Below, one piece after another: positions 13,327-20,667 of a stretch of DNA of 47,971 nucleotides (positions are counted from its first letter, which is position 1; every line of letters starts with the position of its first letter). The stretch is taken from positions 1-47,971 of the IMG/VR virus record IMGVR_UViG_3300036787_000035; one strand, given 5' to 3'. The position numbers were made by a program, and so were the translations under genes. Under the pieces are notes generated by a model, which did no database searches, had not been told where the DNA came from, and worked only from the letters and a program-made list of their open reading frames with translations. The DNA comes from a virus.

Positions 13327-14027
13327 GCTGCTCCCCTAACTAGAAACAATTTCTCTGTCATACCTTTGTTATCTCCGCGCCGCAAATCGGCCGGCTTCTC
13401 TTTGCGCCAAATCTCCATTGCGAAATCCGGCGCGGTGAACTCTGTAACCAGGACGGTGATACCTCGAAGAGCTACGGCTCTACACCAGTCCCAAAATAGC
13501 TTTGAATCGAACTGTCGGCCGCTCCCGCAACTGGTGGTATTTGCGTAAGGGGGATCGCAATAGATGAGATCAACACCTTCGGGCAGACCGTCAAGGTAAC
13601 TCTGATTTTTGAATTGAATACCTTGCAACAAAGGGCTTTGTTTGCGGGATGAGTTATAGACATACCCGGCATAGGAACTATGCCGGGTGTTTCGCGCAAA
13701 TCCGCCAAACCATTTACCTCCGAAAGAGCATCCATAACCGATGGCCGCCTTTGTCGCGTAGCACTCGCGAGTGAGAGGTACATAACTCTTGAGAAACTGA
13801 TAGTCACTCTCGGAAACCTCAGCCGGCGGAAGCCATCCGTCTCGAACGCACTCCAAAAACGAAGCGATATGAATGTCTAAATCGCTTCCAATTTTTACGG
13901 GAGCTTTGACGTATTGGATGACGGTCCCGGCTCCCACGAAGGGCTCCCAATAAACGCGGGGACTGAAGAGCGAGATAATGGCAGCCAGATCTTTCGCGAC
14001 TTTAGATTTACCTCCGACGTAGACCAT
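13323..14027 (-). CDS. dam: Dam-type (D12 class) adenine-N6 DNA methyltransferase
   Basis: Motif I is YWEPFVGAGTV (about residues 31-41) and the catalytic motif IV is DLIYCDPPYANTTS (about 153-166), with DPPY intact. The N-terminal YVGGKSKVAK matches the D12 family start. At 234 residues it is slightly short of Dam (about 280), as is common in phages. It probably protects phage DNA from restriction or marks it for packaging or replication. It abuts the nuclease gene upstream (TAA then ATG) and overlaps the TetR-like gene. Confidence 0.9.
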   Translation of the reverse strand: MVYVGGKSKVAKDLAAIISLFSPRVYWEPFVGAGTVIQYVKAPVKIGSDLDIHIASFLECVRDGWLPPAEVSESDYQFLKSYVPLTRECYATKAAIGYGCSFGGKWFGGFARNTRHSSYAGYVYNSSRKQSPLLQGIQFKNQSYLDGLPEGVDLIYCDPPYANTTSCGSGRQFDSKLFWDWCRAVALRGITVLVTEFTAPDFAMEIWRKEKPADLRRGDNKGMTEKLFLVRGAA

Positions 14028-14510
14028 TTATAAGCTACCTTCTGAGTTACAGAAAGCCGCATCGCCGCCGTCCGCTACCACCGCTTCCGCCCAGCGTAAC
14101 TGGGCCTTTTCGTGATCGTCGCCGGTGTATTGCCAGTCGGGACGCTTGCACTCACGGCTTACAAACTGGGCGATCATGCTCCCGACGTGCTCAGGTCCAA
14201 TCAGCACCGGCCGCCATCCGATCAAATCCCCCGACTTGATGCTCTTATTGAGAATGGCGCTATCATTCGCGAGCCCGTAGCGTACCGGCACGCCCCTGCT
14301 ATCTAAGAGCGCCCCAACGTTATTTCTCCAGAGCTTGAGCCCCTTGTGAGCGGCTTCGAGTCTCACTTTGGCTTGCACGGCTGCCTCACTGGTCGCCAGC
14401 ATTGTCGGAATTGCGTGAGCGCCTTCGAGATTGAAAATTGCGCGGAGTTCCCTGAGCGCGATCTCATTCACTCGGTTGCGAATGGCCCATTGGATGACCG
14501 ATCTATTCAA
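14028..14510 (-). CDS. VRR-NUC type nuclease
   Basis: The C-terminal 105 residues carry the VRR-NUC pattern: LKLWRNNVGALLDSRGVPVR, then GDLIGWRPVLI (catalytic D with the strand containing Q/E positions) and a final helix ending GDAAFCNS. VRR-NUC domains are PD-(D/E)XK nucleases acting on branched or flap DNA. The N-terminal part (RVNEIALRELRAIFNL) has no clear match. It overlaps the DUF4406-like gene upstream by eight bases. A role in resolving replication or recombination intermediates is likely. Confidence 0.8.
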   Translation of the reverse strand: MNRSVIQWAIRNRVNEIALRELRAIFNLEGAHAIPTMLATSEAAVQAKVRLEAAHKGLKLWRNNVGALLDSRGVPVRYGLANDSAILNKSIKSGDLIGWRPVLIGPEHVGSMIAQFVSRECKRPDWQYTGDDHEKAQLRWAEAVVADGGDAAFCNSEGSL

Positions 14511-14811
14511 AGATCACCGTCATTCCCAGAGCTTCAGCAACGCAATGCTCAAGCGAAGCGCCTTTTGATTTCTCCCAGCCCTTGAGCAGATAGATCGTGT
14601 CGCACTTGAGCATCTCTGCGAGATCTTTTCGCATGTAGTAATCCCAGGTTCTACCGAGTTCGGGGCAAATCTCAGCCGGGCTTACAGCATCAAAGCCTTC
14701 GTGCCTGAGAGTTTTAGCCGCCGCATGAAAAGCTGGGAAATTGAACTCTGGGGTTCCGGTCATCGGTCCTGCAATATAGATCATCACGGCTCGGTAATGC
14801 CTCTCACTCAC
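14503..14811 (-). CDS. DUF4406-like / nucleoside 2-deoxyribosyltransferase-like protein (102 aa)
   Basis: IYIAGPMTGTPEFNFPAFHA near the N-terminus and the end GWEKSKGASLEHCVAEALG match DUF4406, a family related to nucleoside 2-deoxyribosyltransferases. The AGPMTG loop would hold the substrate; the W-x-x-S-x-G-A-x-x-E motif carries the conserved glutamate. Phages may use it in nucleotide salvage or modification. Its start overlaps the helicase stop by four bases. Confidence 0.8.
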   Translation of the reverse strand: MSERHYRAVMIYIAGPMTGTPEFNFPAFHAAAKTLRHEGFDAVSPAEICPELGRTWDYYMRKDLAEMLKCDTIYLLKGWEKSKGASLEHCVAEALGMTVIFE

Positions 14812-16550
14812 ATTATCTCTAACGCTGTAGAAATAACGGTACCGTCAACGCCGTATTTCTGCAATTCCAAATTTACTTTGAGGGCTAACTCGCTGGCTTC
14901 CCGTGTCCCGAGAGTTTGGGCGTTTGCAACATCGATGCCGAAGCGGAAGAAAAACCGCCGGTAACTCTCGCTCTCTGAGTACCCGCGGGCGTGCTCTGTA
15001 CCTGCCCACCACGCGACCGCGTTACGCAAAGCTCTCTGTCCCTCTTGCCGTTCCGCGTGGCGCTTCCTTGCCCCCATTGCGGCGTAATGGTCTAAGCCCT
15101 GGGGCGCGTAGAAATCACCATCGATCCGAGCAATATCCCCGCGGAGCGCTGCGAGCGTCTCCGCATCCAATTCGGTGAGATCCCCGTCTACAAACTTGGG
15201 CTTACTTCGGCCGATGGCATCGGGAGCCATGTAATACCCGCAATATGGGCATTTCTTATAGAACGCTTCGTAAGGCTGTAGGCACGCAATACAGACGCGG
15301 ATAGGGATCGCATCGGAATCCTTCGCCCGTTTCTCTCGCCGGTCAAGCGTCCAATCGCGAGCCCTATCCGGCGGTCCATTGTGCCGAACGATGTTGTTTA
15401 CGTGATCCAAGATGATCGCCTTCGGCTTGACGCTTCGAGCGATCAACTCGCGGCGCTGCTCATCGGTGAAGGTTCCCCAGCGAGATTGAAGCTCATCGGC
15501 GATCATCAGCCGTAGGGCGCGGCCGAATTGCTGAGAGTAGAGCGCAAAGGATTGAGTCGGCCTGGCGAAGCTCACAACCTCTATCGCCGGCAGATCGAAG
15601 CCTTCGCCGAAGAGATCGACGTTTACGAGTTGAAGGATCTCGCGCCGCTTGAAGCGCCGAAGGATCGCGGCGCGGAGTGCATCGGGAGTCTTCGCGCTCA
15701 CCACTTCGGCCGGTACGCCCTGGGCTTTGAAGGCGTTCGCGATCTTGCCGGCTTCCTCAACGTCTACCGCGAATGTGATCCCCAGTTTGCCGGCGGCGAA
15801 TTGCAGATAGTGTTTTACAACGTCGCCCGTGATGCTCGAATCGTGAACGGCCTTCCGTACCTGATCAATATTGAAATCGCCGGTTGCTGAGCTTATCGCT
15901 ACGTTTGTGAGATCCAAAGTAGACTTCGGGCAGAGAAGACGGTAATCCGTCAGATACCCCATGTTGATAATGCCCCGCATGGATGGCGCGAGCACTAACG
16001 CGTCTGTGATGCCGTCGGCGTGCCGCCCCAGCCCCTTACCATCCGCTCGCGACGGCGTAGCGGTAGGGAAGAGCCCGCGGGCGTTGGGGAACATCTCAAC
16101 AACCTTCCCCCACTTGTTAGTTTTTAGTACGTGGTGCCCTTCGTCTTGGATCTGTAATCGCACCTGCAGAAACCAGGGCTCATTAGCCATCCGGATTACG
16201 GTATCAACGCCGCCCACGCCGGTTTTAGCGTTCGGATCGAGGAAGCTGTAACCGAGTTCGGCAACCTGCAGCGCCGTAATCACTCGCACCAGGGCGGAGC
16301 CTTTTTTCGCGCCAACTACGCGATGCCTGACGCCATTACGGGCAAGCGCTACGGCGATCTGACTCACAAGCTCTTGACGATGGGCAACCGCGATAGATGC
16401 CCCTGGTTCGTCATAAGCAATTTTGGAGAGCAGGACCGTCTTACCGCTGCCCGTGGCCGCCACTGGCATAACGTTGACCGCGCCGGCGTCCCATGCTGCG
16501 TAGCAATCGCGCTCTAAATCGACTTGGAAGGGGCGTAGGACGGGGGGCAT
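14808..16550 (-). CDS. SF2 DEAD-like DNA helicase
   Basis: The 580-residue product starts LRPFQVDLERDC (Q-like motif). It has Walker A ATGSGKT (residues 32-38), a DEGHH box near residue 134, TATPSR (motif III) and motif VI-like QQFGRALR. The C-terminal part has a zinc ribbon (CIACLQPYEAFYKKCPYCGY, near residue 430) and a helical tail typical of phage members. It is the first gene of the minus replication operon, divergent from 16690. A likely promoter lies at 16589-16617. It should act as replicative or recombination helicase. Confidence 0.9.
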   Translation of the reverse strand: MPPVLRPFQVDLERDCYAAWDAGAVNVMPVAATGSGKTVLLSKIAYDEPGASIAVAHRQELVSQIAVALARNGVRHRVVGAKKGSALVRVITALQVAELGYSFLDPNAKTGVGGVDTVIRMANEPWFLQVRLQIQDEGHHVLKTNKWGKVVEMFPNARGLFPTATPSRADGKGLGRHADGITDALVLAPSMRGIINMGYLTDYRLLCPKSTLDLTNVAISSATGDFNIDQVRKAVHDSSITGDVVKHYLQFAAGKLGITFAVDVEEAGKIANAFKAQGVPAEVVSAKTPDALRAAILRRFKRREILQLVNVDLFGEGFDLPAIEVVSFARPTQSFALYSQQFGRALRLMIADELQSRWGTFTDEQRRELIARSVKPKAIILDHVNNIVRHNGPPDRARDWTLDRREKRAKDSDAIPIRVCIACLQPYEAFYKKCPYCGYYMAPDAIGRSKPKFVDGDLTELDAETLAALRGDIARIDGDFYAPQGLDHYAAMGARKRHAERQEGQRALRNAVAWWAGTEHARGYSESESYRRFFFRFGIDVANAQTLGTREASELALKVNLELQKYGVDGTVISTALEIM

Positions 16551-16588
16551 TATGTAAGCTACCTGACGTTATGTTGACCGCTTCGTTA

Positions 16589-16617
16589 TTTGTATCGTGT
16601 ATCTCGGTATTTGTAAA
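16589..16617 (-). promoter_or_regulatory. Candidate promoter of the minus replication operon
   Basis: On the minus strand TTTACA (16617-16612), 17-base spacer and TACAAA (16594-16589). Transcription would start near 16582, about 30 bases before the helicase ATG. No TTACTAGTAA operator is present. Confidence 0.45.
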
Positions 16618-16624
16618 TTACATG

Positions 16625-16654
16625 TTGACGCGGGCGTTAGTAATGAGCTAAATT
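16625..16654 (+). promoter_or_regulatory. Candidate promoter of the plus replication operon
   Basis: TTGACG (16625-16630), an 18-base spacer and TAAATT (16649-16654). The spacer contains TTAGTAA, similar to a half operator. Start near 16661, before the GGAGG that serves the 16690 gene. Confidence 0.5.
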
Positions 16655-16689
16655 TCTCATATAAACCCTTGGGAGGGGAAATTATCTAT

Positions 16690-17391
16690 ATGCTGCAAAT
16701 TACTGTGGATCTATCTTTACTGAGCAAAGCCCAACGTGAGTCACTTAGCGGATTCATTCTCGATTTTCCCTATTCAGAGGAAGCTGCGGCAGAGATTCCG
16801 GCCTTTACAACTGGTGATGAGCCTGAGGATCTCGAAGCCGCGGCCGTCTTTGCTGCCCATCCGATCCCCGAAGCCGTAAACGTAGACGAAGAGCCCGTTA
16901 GCGAGCTTGAAGCTGCCGCAATCTTCGGCGTAACTGCGCCGGCTGCAGGTATCGCCCTGGTTCCCAACCCGCCGGTAGTGGCCGCCGTCGCTGAGAATGA
17001 TCGTCTCGATAGAACGGGCCTGCCCTGGGATGAGCGTATTCATGCGAGCAGCCGGGCGAAAAACGCTGATTCTACCTGGCGCAAGAAGCGCGGGATCGAT
17101 GAGGGTACCGTTGCGCTGGTTGAAGCCGAACTCAAAGCGCTGATGATGTTGCCCGCCGCTGCCGCTCCCGCGATCCCCGCTCCCCCAGTGCCGGCGGCCG
17201 TTGTAGAAGATCGCCAGTCATATGTAACGCTTCTCTCGGTTGCGTCGGCGGCGATCAATGCGAAGACGCTCACGAATGAGCAGCTTTCCGCGGCCGTTGT
17301 CGCTGTCGGCGTGCCCTCTCTGCCATTGCTCGCAAACCGGCTTGATCTGGTACCTCAAGTTATGGCAGCCGTGAAAGCGATAATCGGATGA
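16690..17391 (+). CDS. Phage replication-operon protein with PWDERIHA motif (233 aa)
   Basis: The ATG at 16690 is preceded by GGGAGGGG. The protein is rich in Ala, Val, Pro and Glu. Its most recognisable part, at about residues 115-150, reads LPWDERIHASSRAKNADSTW then RKKRGIDEGTVALVEAEL. This motif is frequent in phage proteins encoded next to DUF2800 and DUF2815 genes, as it is here, but I know no assigned function. Alanine- and proline-rich linkers separate it from a helical C-terminus. Its stop overlaps the start of the nuclease gene (ATGA). Confidence 0.75.
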   Translation: MLQITVDLSLLSKAQRESLSGFILDFPYSEEAAAEIPAFTTGDEPEDLEAAAVFAAHPIPEAVNVDEEPVSELEAAAIFGVTAPAAGIALVPNPPVVAAVAENDRLDRTGLPWDERIHASSRAKNADSTWRKKRGIDEGTVALVEAELKALMMLPAAAAPAIPAPPVPAAVVEDRQSYVTLLSVASAAINAKTLTNEQLSAAVVAVGVPSLPLLANRLDLVPQVMAAVKAIIG

Positions 17392-18518
17392 CTGTACATG
17401 CGTTTCTTCCCCCTTCTGGCGCGGCGGCCTGGTCTAAGTGTGCCCAATGGCCGAAAATGAATAAGGAGTTTTCCCAAGACGATACCCCCGAGAGCGTTGA
17501 AGGGACCGCGGCCCATTGGGTTGGTACTGAGATGTTGGCAGGCCGGTTGTACTCTGAGGGCTCAAGCGCCCCCAACGGTGTAATCATCACCGGCGAGATG
17601 CTCGACGGCGCGGAACTCATCGCGGAGACGGTTGCACGCCGGATCAATCCAATCACGCCGGGGATGCTTCATATCGAAGAGTGGGTTAGCATTCCCGAGA
17701 TCCATGAGGAATGCGGCGGCACTCCTGACGTTTGGACGTTCGATCTCGCTCGAATGCACCTTGAGGTATTCGACTACAAGTATGGTCACGGGTTTGTAGA
17801 TGAGTATTTCAACAAGCAAGGTTTGCTCTATGCGTCCGGAATTATCGAGACGTTGAAGCCTGCTCTACTGGGAGATCCTGCCAACATCTCAGTGAGCTTT
17901 ACCGTAATCCAACCCCGCTGCTATCACCGCGGCGAGCCCGTCCGAACGCACAATTACATATGGGGCGAAGTCACTGCCCGCGCCCATATGATCGCGATGC
18001 AGGCCGCGGCAACCCAGGCGTATAGCCCTAAGCCGATGGCTTCCACAAATCCCGAGTGCTGCCATTGTCCCGGCCGCCATGCGTGCGAAGCTCTGCAGAG
18101 AGCCGCATACAGTGACGCGGAATTTGCAACGGCTCGCCAACCTCATAACCTCACGCCCCAGGCTGCCGGCCTTGAACTCAGGATGCTCGAAAGGGCATAC
18201 GAGAGGCTAGGGGCTCGCGTTGAAGGACTTAGGGCGTTGACGCTCGCCAACCTGAGAGCGGGCGCGTCAGTGCCCTATTACGTCGCAGAGCCGGGCAAGG
18301 GCCGCCGCCAGTGGAATATTCCCATTGATCAACTCATAACTATCGGTCAAATGCTGGGAAAAAACCTTAGCAAACCCGGTGTTGTCTCGCCAGCTCAGGC
18401 GGATCGATTAGGACTTGACGAAGCCGTCAGTAATAATTACTCTTCAATTATTCCTGGCGCTGTAAAACTGGTGCCACAGAATAATACTGCTGCACGCAGA
18501 GTATTTGGGAAGGGTTGA
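17388..18518 (+). CDS. DUF2800 family RecB/Cas4-like PD-(D/E)XK nuclease
   Basis: The protein (376 residues) opens with LPPSGAAAWSKCAQWPKMNK, the typical start. It has the nuclease core CGGTPDVW and LEVFDYKYGHGFVDEY (D-x-K, about residues 120-135), then the QxxxY helix (NKQGLLYASG). Near 225-235 follows a cysteine cluster CCHCPGRHAC which, with an earlier Cys, may hold an iron-sulfur cluster as in Cas4/AddB. Such enzymes resect DNA ends for recombination. Coupled to the gene before it by ATGA and followed by the SSB-like gene. Confidence 0.85.
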   Translation: MTVHAFLPPSGAAAWSKCAQWPKMNKEFSQDDTPESVEGTAAHWVGTEMLAGRLYSEGSSAPNGVIITGEMLDGAELIAETVARRINPITPGMLHIEEWVSIPEIHEECGGTPDVWTFDLARMHLEVFDYKYGHGFVDEYFNKQGLLYASGIIETLKPALLGDPANISVSFTVIQPRCYHRGEPVRTHNYIWGEVTARAHMIAMQAAATQAYSPKPMASTNPECCHCPGRHACEALQRAAYSDAEFATARQPHNLTPQAAGLELRMLERAYERLGARVEGLRALTLANLRAGASVPYYVAEPGKGRRQWNIPIDQLITIGQMLGKNLSKPGVVSPAQADRLGLDEAVSNNYSSIIPGAVKLVPQNNTAARRVFGKG

Positions 18519-18612
18519 TTACTGCCATCCCTGCAATGTTGCTTTAGGACTTCTCAAAGACAACCTCGAAACCCTTCAAAATGCAATCAATTATCTAACT
18601 AAGGAGAAATAA
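18505..18612 (+). pseudogene. C-terminal relic of recombination endonuclease VII (about 32-35 codons)
   Basis: Between the nuclease and SSB genes a frame reads VDYCHPCNVALGLLKDN then LETLQNAINYLTKEK and TAA. This is the end of endonuclease VII (T4 gp49 type), in which the second zinc CxxC is followed by N-x-A-L-G and a helix with A-x-x-Y-L. The first zinc pair and the catalytic His/Asp region are missing. The only usable start is a TTG at 18505 without a clear ribosome site. The last codons double as the ribosome site of the next gene. Confidence 0.7.
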
Positions 18613-18613
18613 C

Positions 18614-19567
18614 TTGGCAGATCGCGTAAATATCAATCCACCGCAACTTCCCGTTGGTCGTATGGTGATGGGAAGCCTATACAAAGGGAGTACCACTGAT
18701 GCTGAGGGTAAACCCCTAGTCATCAAAAACGGACCAAACGCCGGCCAATCTCGCACCAACTTCTTTTTCGCGCTCGCGATTCCAAAGGGCGCTGAGCAGC
18801 ACTGGGCAGAGACATCATGGGGCGCAATCATCTGGGCAGTTGGCCACAAGGCGTTTCCACAAGCCGCCCAGAGCCCGAGCTTTGCTTGGAAAATCGAAAA
18901 CGGTGATTCTGCAGTCCCGAACAAGCGCGGCCGGAAGCCCTGCGATAACGAAGGTTGGAAGGGTCACTGGATTCTCAAGTTCTCTGGCGGCTTCGCTCCG
19001 AAGGTTTACCGCCCCGACGCGAGCGGAATGGTGCAAGTGATGGAAGTTGATTACGTCAAGCCTGGTTACTTTATTGAAGTGGCCGGCACGGTTGACGGGA
19101 ACGGCTCGCAGTCTCAGCCGGGCATCTATCTCAACCATTCGATGATTTGCCTCCGCGGATACGGTCCCGAGATCGTCTTCGGTCCCGATGTAAACGAAGC
19201 GGGCTTTGGTCAATCGGCGTTGCCTGCCGGCGCAAGCATGACGCCGGCAGCTTCTACGGTCCCTATGCCTGTGCCTGTGCCTTCCGCTACTGTCGCTGCC
19301 GCGCCGCCGCCCCCAATCCCGGTACAACCTAACCCCCAATTCCTGCAGGTACCGGCAAACCCTTCCTCGCCCGCCGCGATCCCGGCTATCCCGCCGTCCC
19401 CTGCGGTTGCTGCGGCTCCCCCGACGCCTCCACCGCCTGCTCCTGCATCCCCTTCTAGCGGTCCCCAGATGACCGCGAAGGCTGCCGGCGCTTCGTACCA
19501 GGCGTTTATATCGGCCGGTTGGACGCAAGCCAACTTGATCGCCGAAGGTTATATGACGATGGGCTAA
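18614..19567 (+). CDS. ssb: DUF2815 family single-stranded DNA-binding protein
   Basis: TTG start at 18614 follows AAGGAG with seven bases spacing. The first 190 residues match the DUF2815 (T7 gp2.5-like OB fold) pattern, including LPVGRMVMGSLYKGS, ALAIPKGAEQHW, GWKGHWILKFSGGFAPKVY and VKPGYFIEVAGTVDGNGS. Residues 205-280 are a long proline/alanine-rich linker (VPMPVPVPSATVAAAPPPP). The end KAAGASYQAFISAGWTQANL looks like a small helical module in place of the usual acidic tail. It coats single-stranded DNA during replication and recombination. A terminator follows. Confidence 0.85.
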   Translation: MADRVNINPPQLPVGRMVMGSLYKGSTTDAEGKPLVIKNGPNAGQSRTNFFFALAIPKGAEQHWAETSWGAIIWAVGHKAFPQAAQSPSFAWKIENGDSAVPNKRGRKPCDNEGWKGHWILKFSGGFAPKVYRPDASGMVQVMEVDYVKPGYFIEVAGTVDGNGSQSQPGIYLNHSMICLRGYGPEIVFGPDVNEAGFGQSALPAGASMTPAASTVPMPVPVPSATVAAAPPPPIPVQPNPQFLQVPANPSSPAAIPAIPPSPAVAAAPPTPPPPAPASPSSGPQMTAKAAGASYQAFISAGWTQANLIAEGYMTMG

Positions 19568-19575
19568 ACCCGAGC

Positions 19576-19611
19576 GCGGCTCTCAGATCATCGGGAGCCG
19601 CTTTCGTTTTT
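19576..19611 (+). terminator. Rho-independent terminator after ssb
   Basis: GCGGCTC (19576-19582) and GAGCCGC (19595-19601) pair around a 12-base loop and are followed by TTTCGTTTTT. It should reduce reading into the ParB-like and polymerase genes, leaving ssb as the most abundant message. Confidence 0.8.
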
Positions 19612-19627
19612 CACTGGGGCGCGTGCG

Positions 19628-19825
19628 ATGAGTTGGAAGCGTAGCAAGATCGTTCGGGAGTGCAAAGAGTGTAAAGCCGTCATCAGTCCTGGGGAGCGCT
19701 ACTGGCGCGAGCCGCGGCGTTTCGGCCTTCTCTCAATCCTTACCCGCATCCGTGGCGTTGTAGAGAAATCTGCACCATTTTGCAAAGAGTGCGGGCGAAT
19801 TTTGGAATATGAGAAAGAGGCTTAG
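19628..19825 (+). CDS. Small zinc-finger protein (65 aa)
   Basis: Two cysteine pairs, CKECKAVI near residue 12 and CKECGRIL near residue 52, frame a central basic segment (GERYWREPRRFGLLSILTRI). The first lines resemble phage proteins beginning RxCKxCxxxIxxGExYw. Probably a zinc-binding adaptor; function unknown. Its stop lies two bases before the ParB-like start. Confidence 0.65.
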   Translation: MSWKRSKIVRECKECKAVISPGERYWREPRRFGLLSILTRIRGVVEKSAPFCKECGRILEYEKEA

Positions 19826-19827
19826 AA

Positions 19828-20667
19828 ATGGCAGTACGGTTTGCAGTTGAGCATAAGCGAACCTCCGAGTATCGCTTCTACCCTGAAGACATTACGATCA
19901 AGCCCGATCTCAACGGTCGTCACGAAAAGCCTGAGATTGAATGGCTCATTACCGATATCCTGGCGCGCGGGCAGCATACGCCGGTTGTCATCCGCAACGA
20001 TGGCGGCGCGGCCGTCCTGGTTGCCGGCTTCTCTCGCTGGCGTGCGATCAGCGAGATCAACAAGCGCGGGCTCGCGCCGGTCAAACTGCAGGTTCGTTGT
20101 ACCTACGTGCAATGCAGCGAAGGCGAAGCGTTTCTGATCAACATCTCAGAGAATCGCTTTCGCAATCCCGCAACTCCCCTTGACGACGCTCACAACATCA
20201 AGCGGCTTCTCAACGTCTACGCGATGACGGATGAGCAGATCGCCGGCGTCTACTTCCCGACCGCGAAGACTGAGGGCGAACTCAAGGCCGCCCACAAGTT
20301 CGTAAAGGACCGCATCGCGCTTATCTCTCTGTCAGAGGAAGCCGCCGAAGCGGTGAAATCCGGCCGGGTCAAAGAGTCGGCGGCCGTTGCAATCGCGAAG
20401 CTCAGCAAAGCTCAGCAGCATGAGGTTTTGAAAAAAGAGGGCACTATCGAGCGGAGCGACGTAAAGAAACCGGGCGCGGTCAAAGTTCCGAAGCCGGTTG
20501 CTCGCGATCCCGAACTCATCCGGCGCGTTACTGCCGCCCTCGAAGACGTGGCCGGGATGCTCGCTGATGAAGAGTACGGGGAGTTTATCGAAGTTGATCG
20601 CAAGCTCTTGCTAGATCTTTATCTCTACGTTGAAGAGATCAAACCGAAGGCCGCGGCCGCTGCGTAA
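19828..20667 (+). CDS. ParB/Spo0J nuclease-domain protein
   Basis: The N-terminal half has the ParB CTPase/nuclease fold markers: QHTPVVIRNDGGAAVLVAGF then SRWRAISEI (the G-x-R-R-x-x-A box), and INISENRFRNPATPLDDA (E-N-x-x-R). The middle (LSEEAAEAVKSGRVKESAAV) resembles the helical part of ParB. The C-terminus is basic then acidic with no clear dimer domain. GAGG precedes the ATG. Phage copies sit in replication operons and may act in partition, gene control or nicking. The stop TAA overlaps the polymerase ATG. Confidence 0.85.
   Translation: MAVRFAVEHKRTSEYRFYPEDITIKPDLNGRHEKPEIEWLITDILARGQHTPVVIRNDGGAAVLVAGFSRWRAISEINKRGLAPVKLQVRCTYVQCSEGEAFLINISENRFRNPATPLDDAHNIKRLLNVYAMTDEQIAGVYFPTAKTEGELKAAHKFVKDRIALISLSEEAAEAVKSGRVKESAAVAIAKLSKAQQHEVLKKEGTIERSDVKKPGAVKVPKPVARDPELIRRVTAALEDVAGMLADEEYGEFIEVDRKLLLDLYLYVEEIKPKAAAAA

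Noticed and set aside
18815-19528. 237-codon minus-strand frame opposite ssb
   Set aside because: Arginine-rich shadow of the proline-rich linker of the SSB-like gene; no ribosome site.
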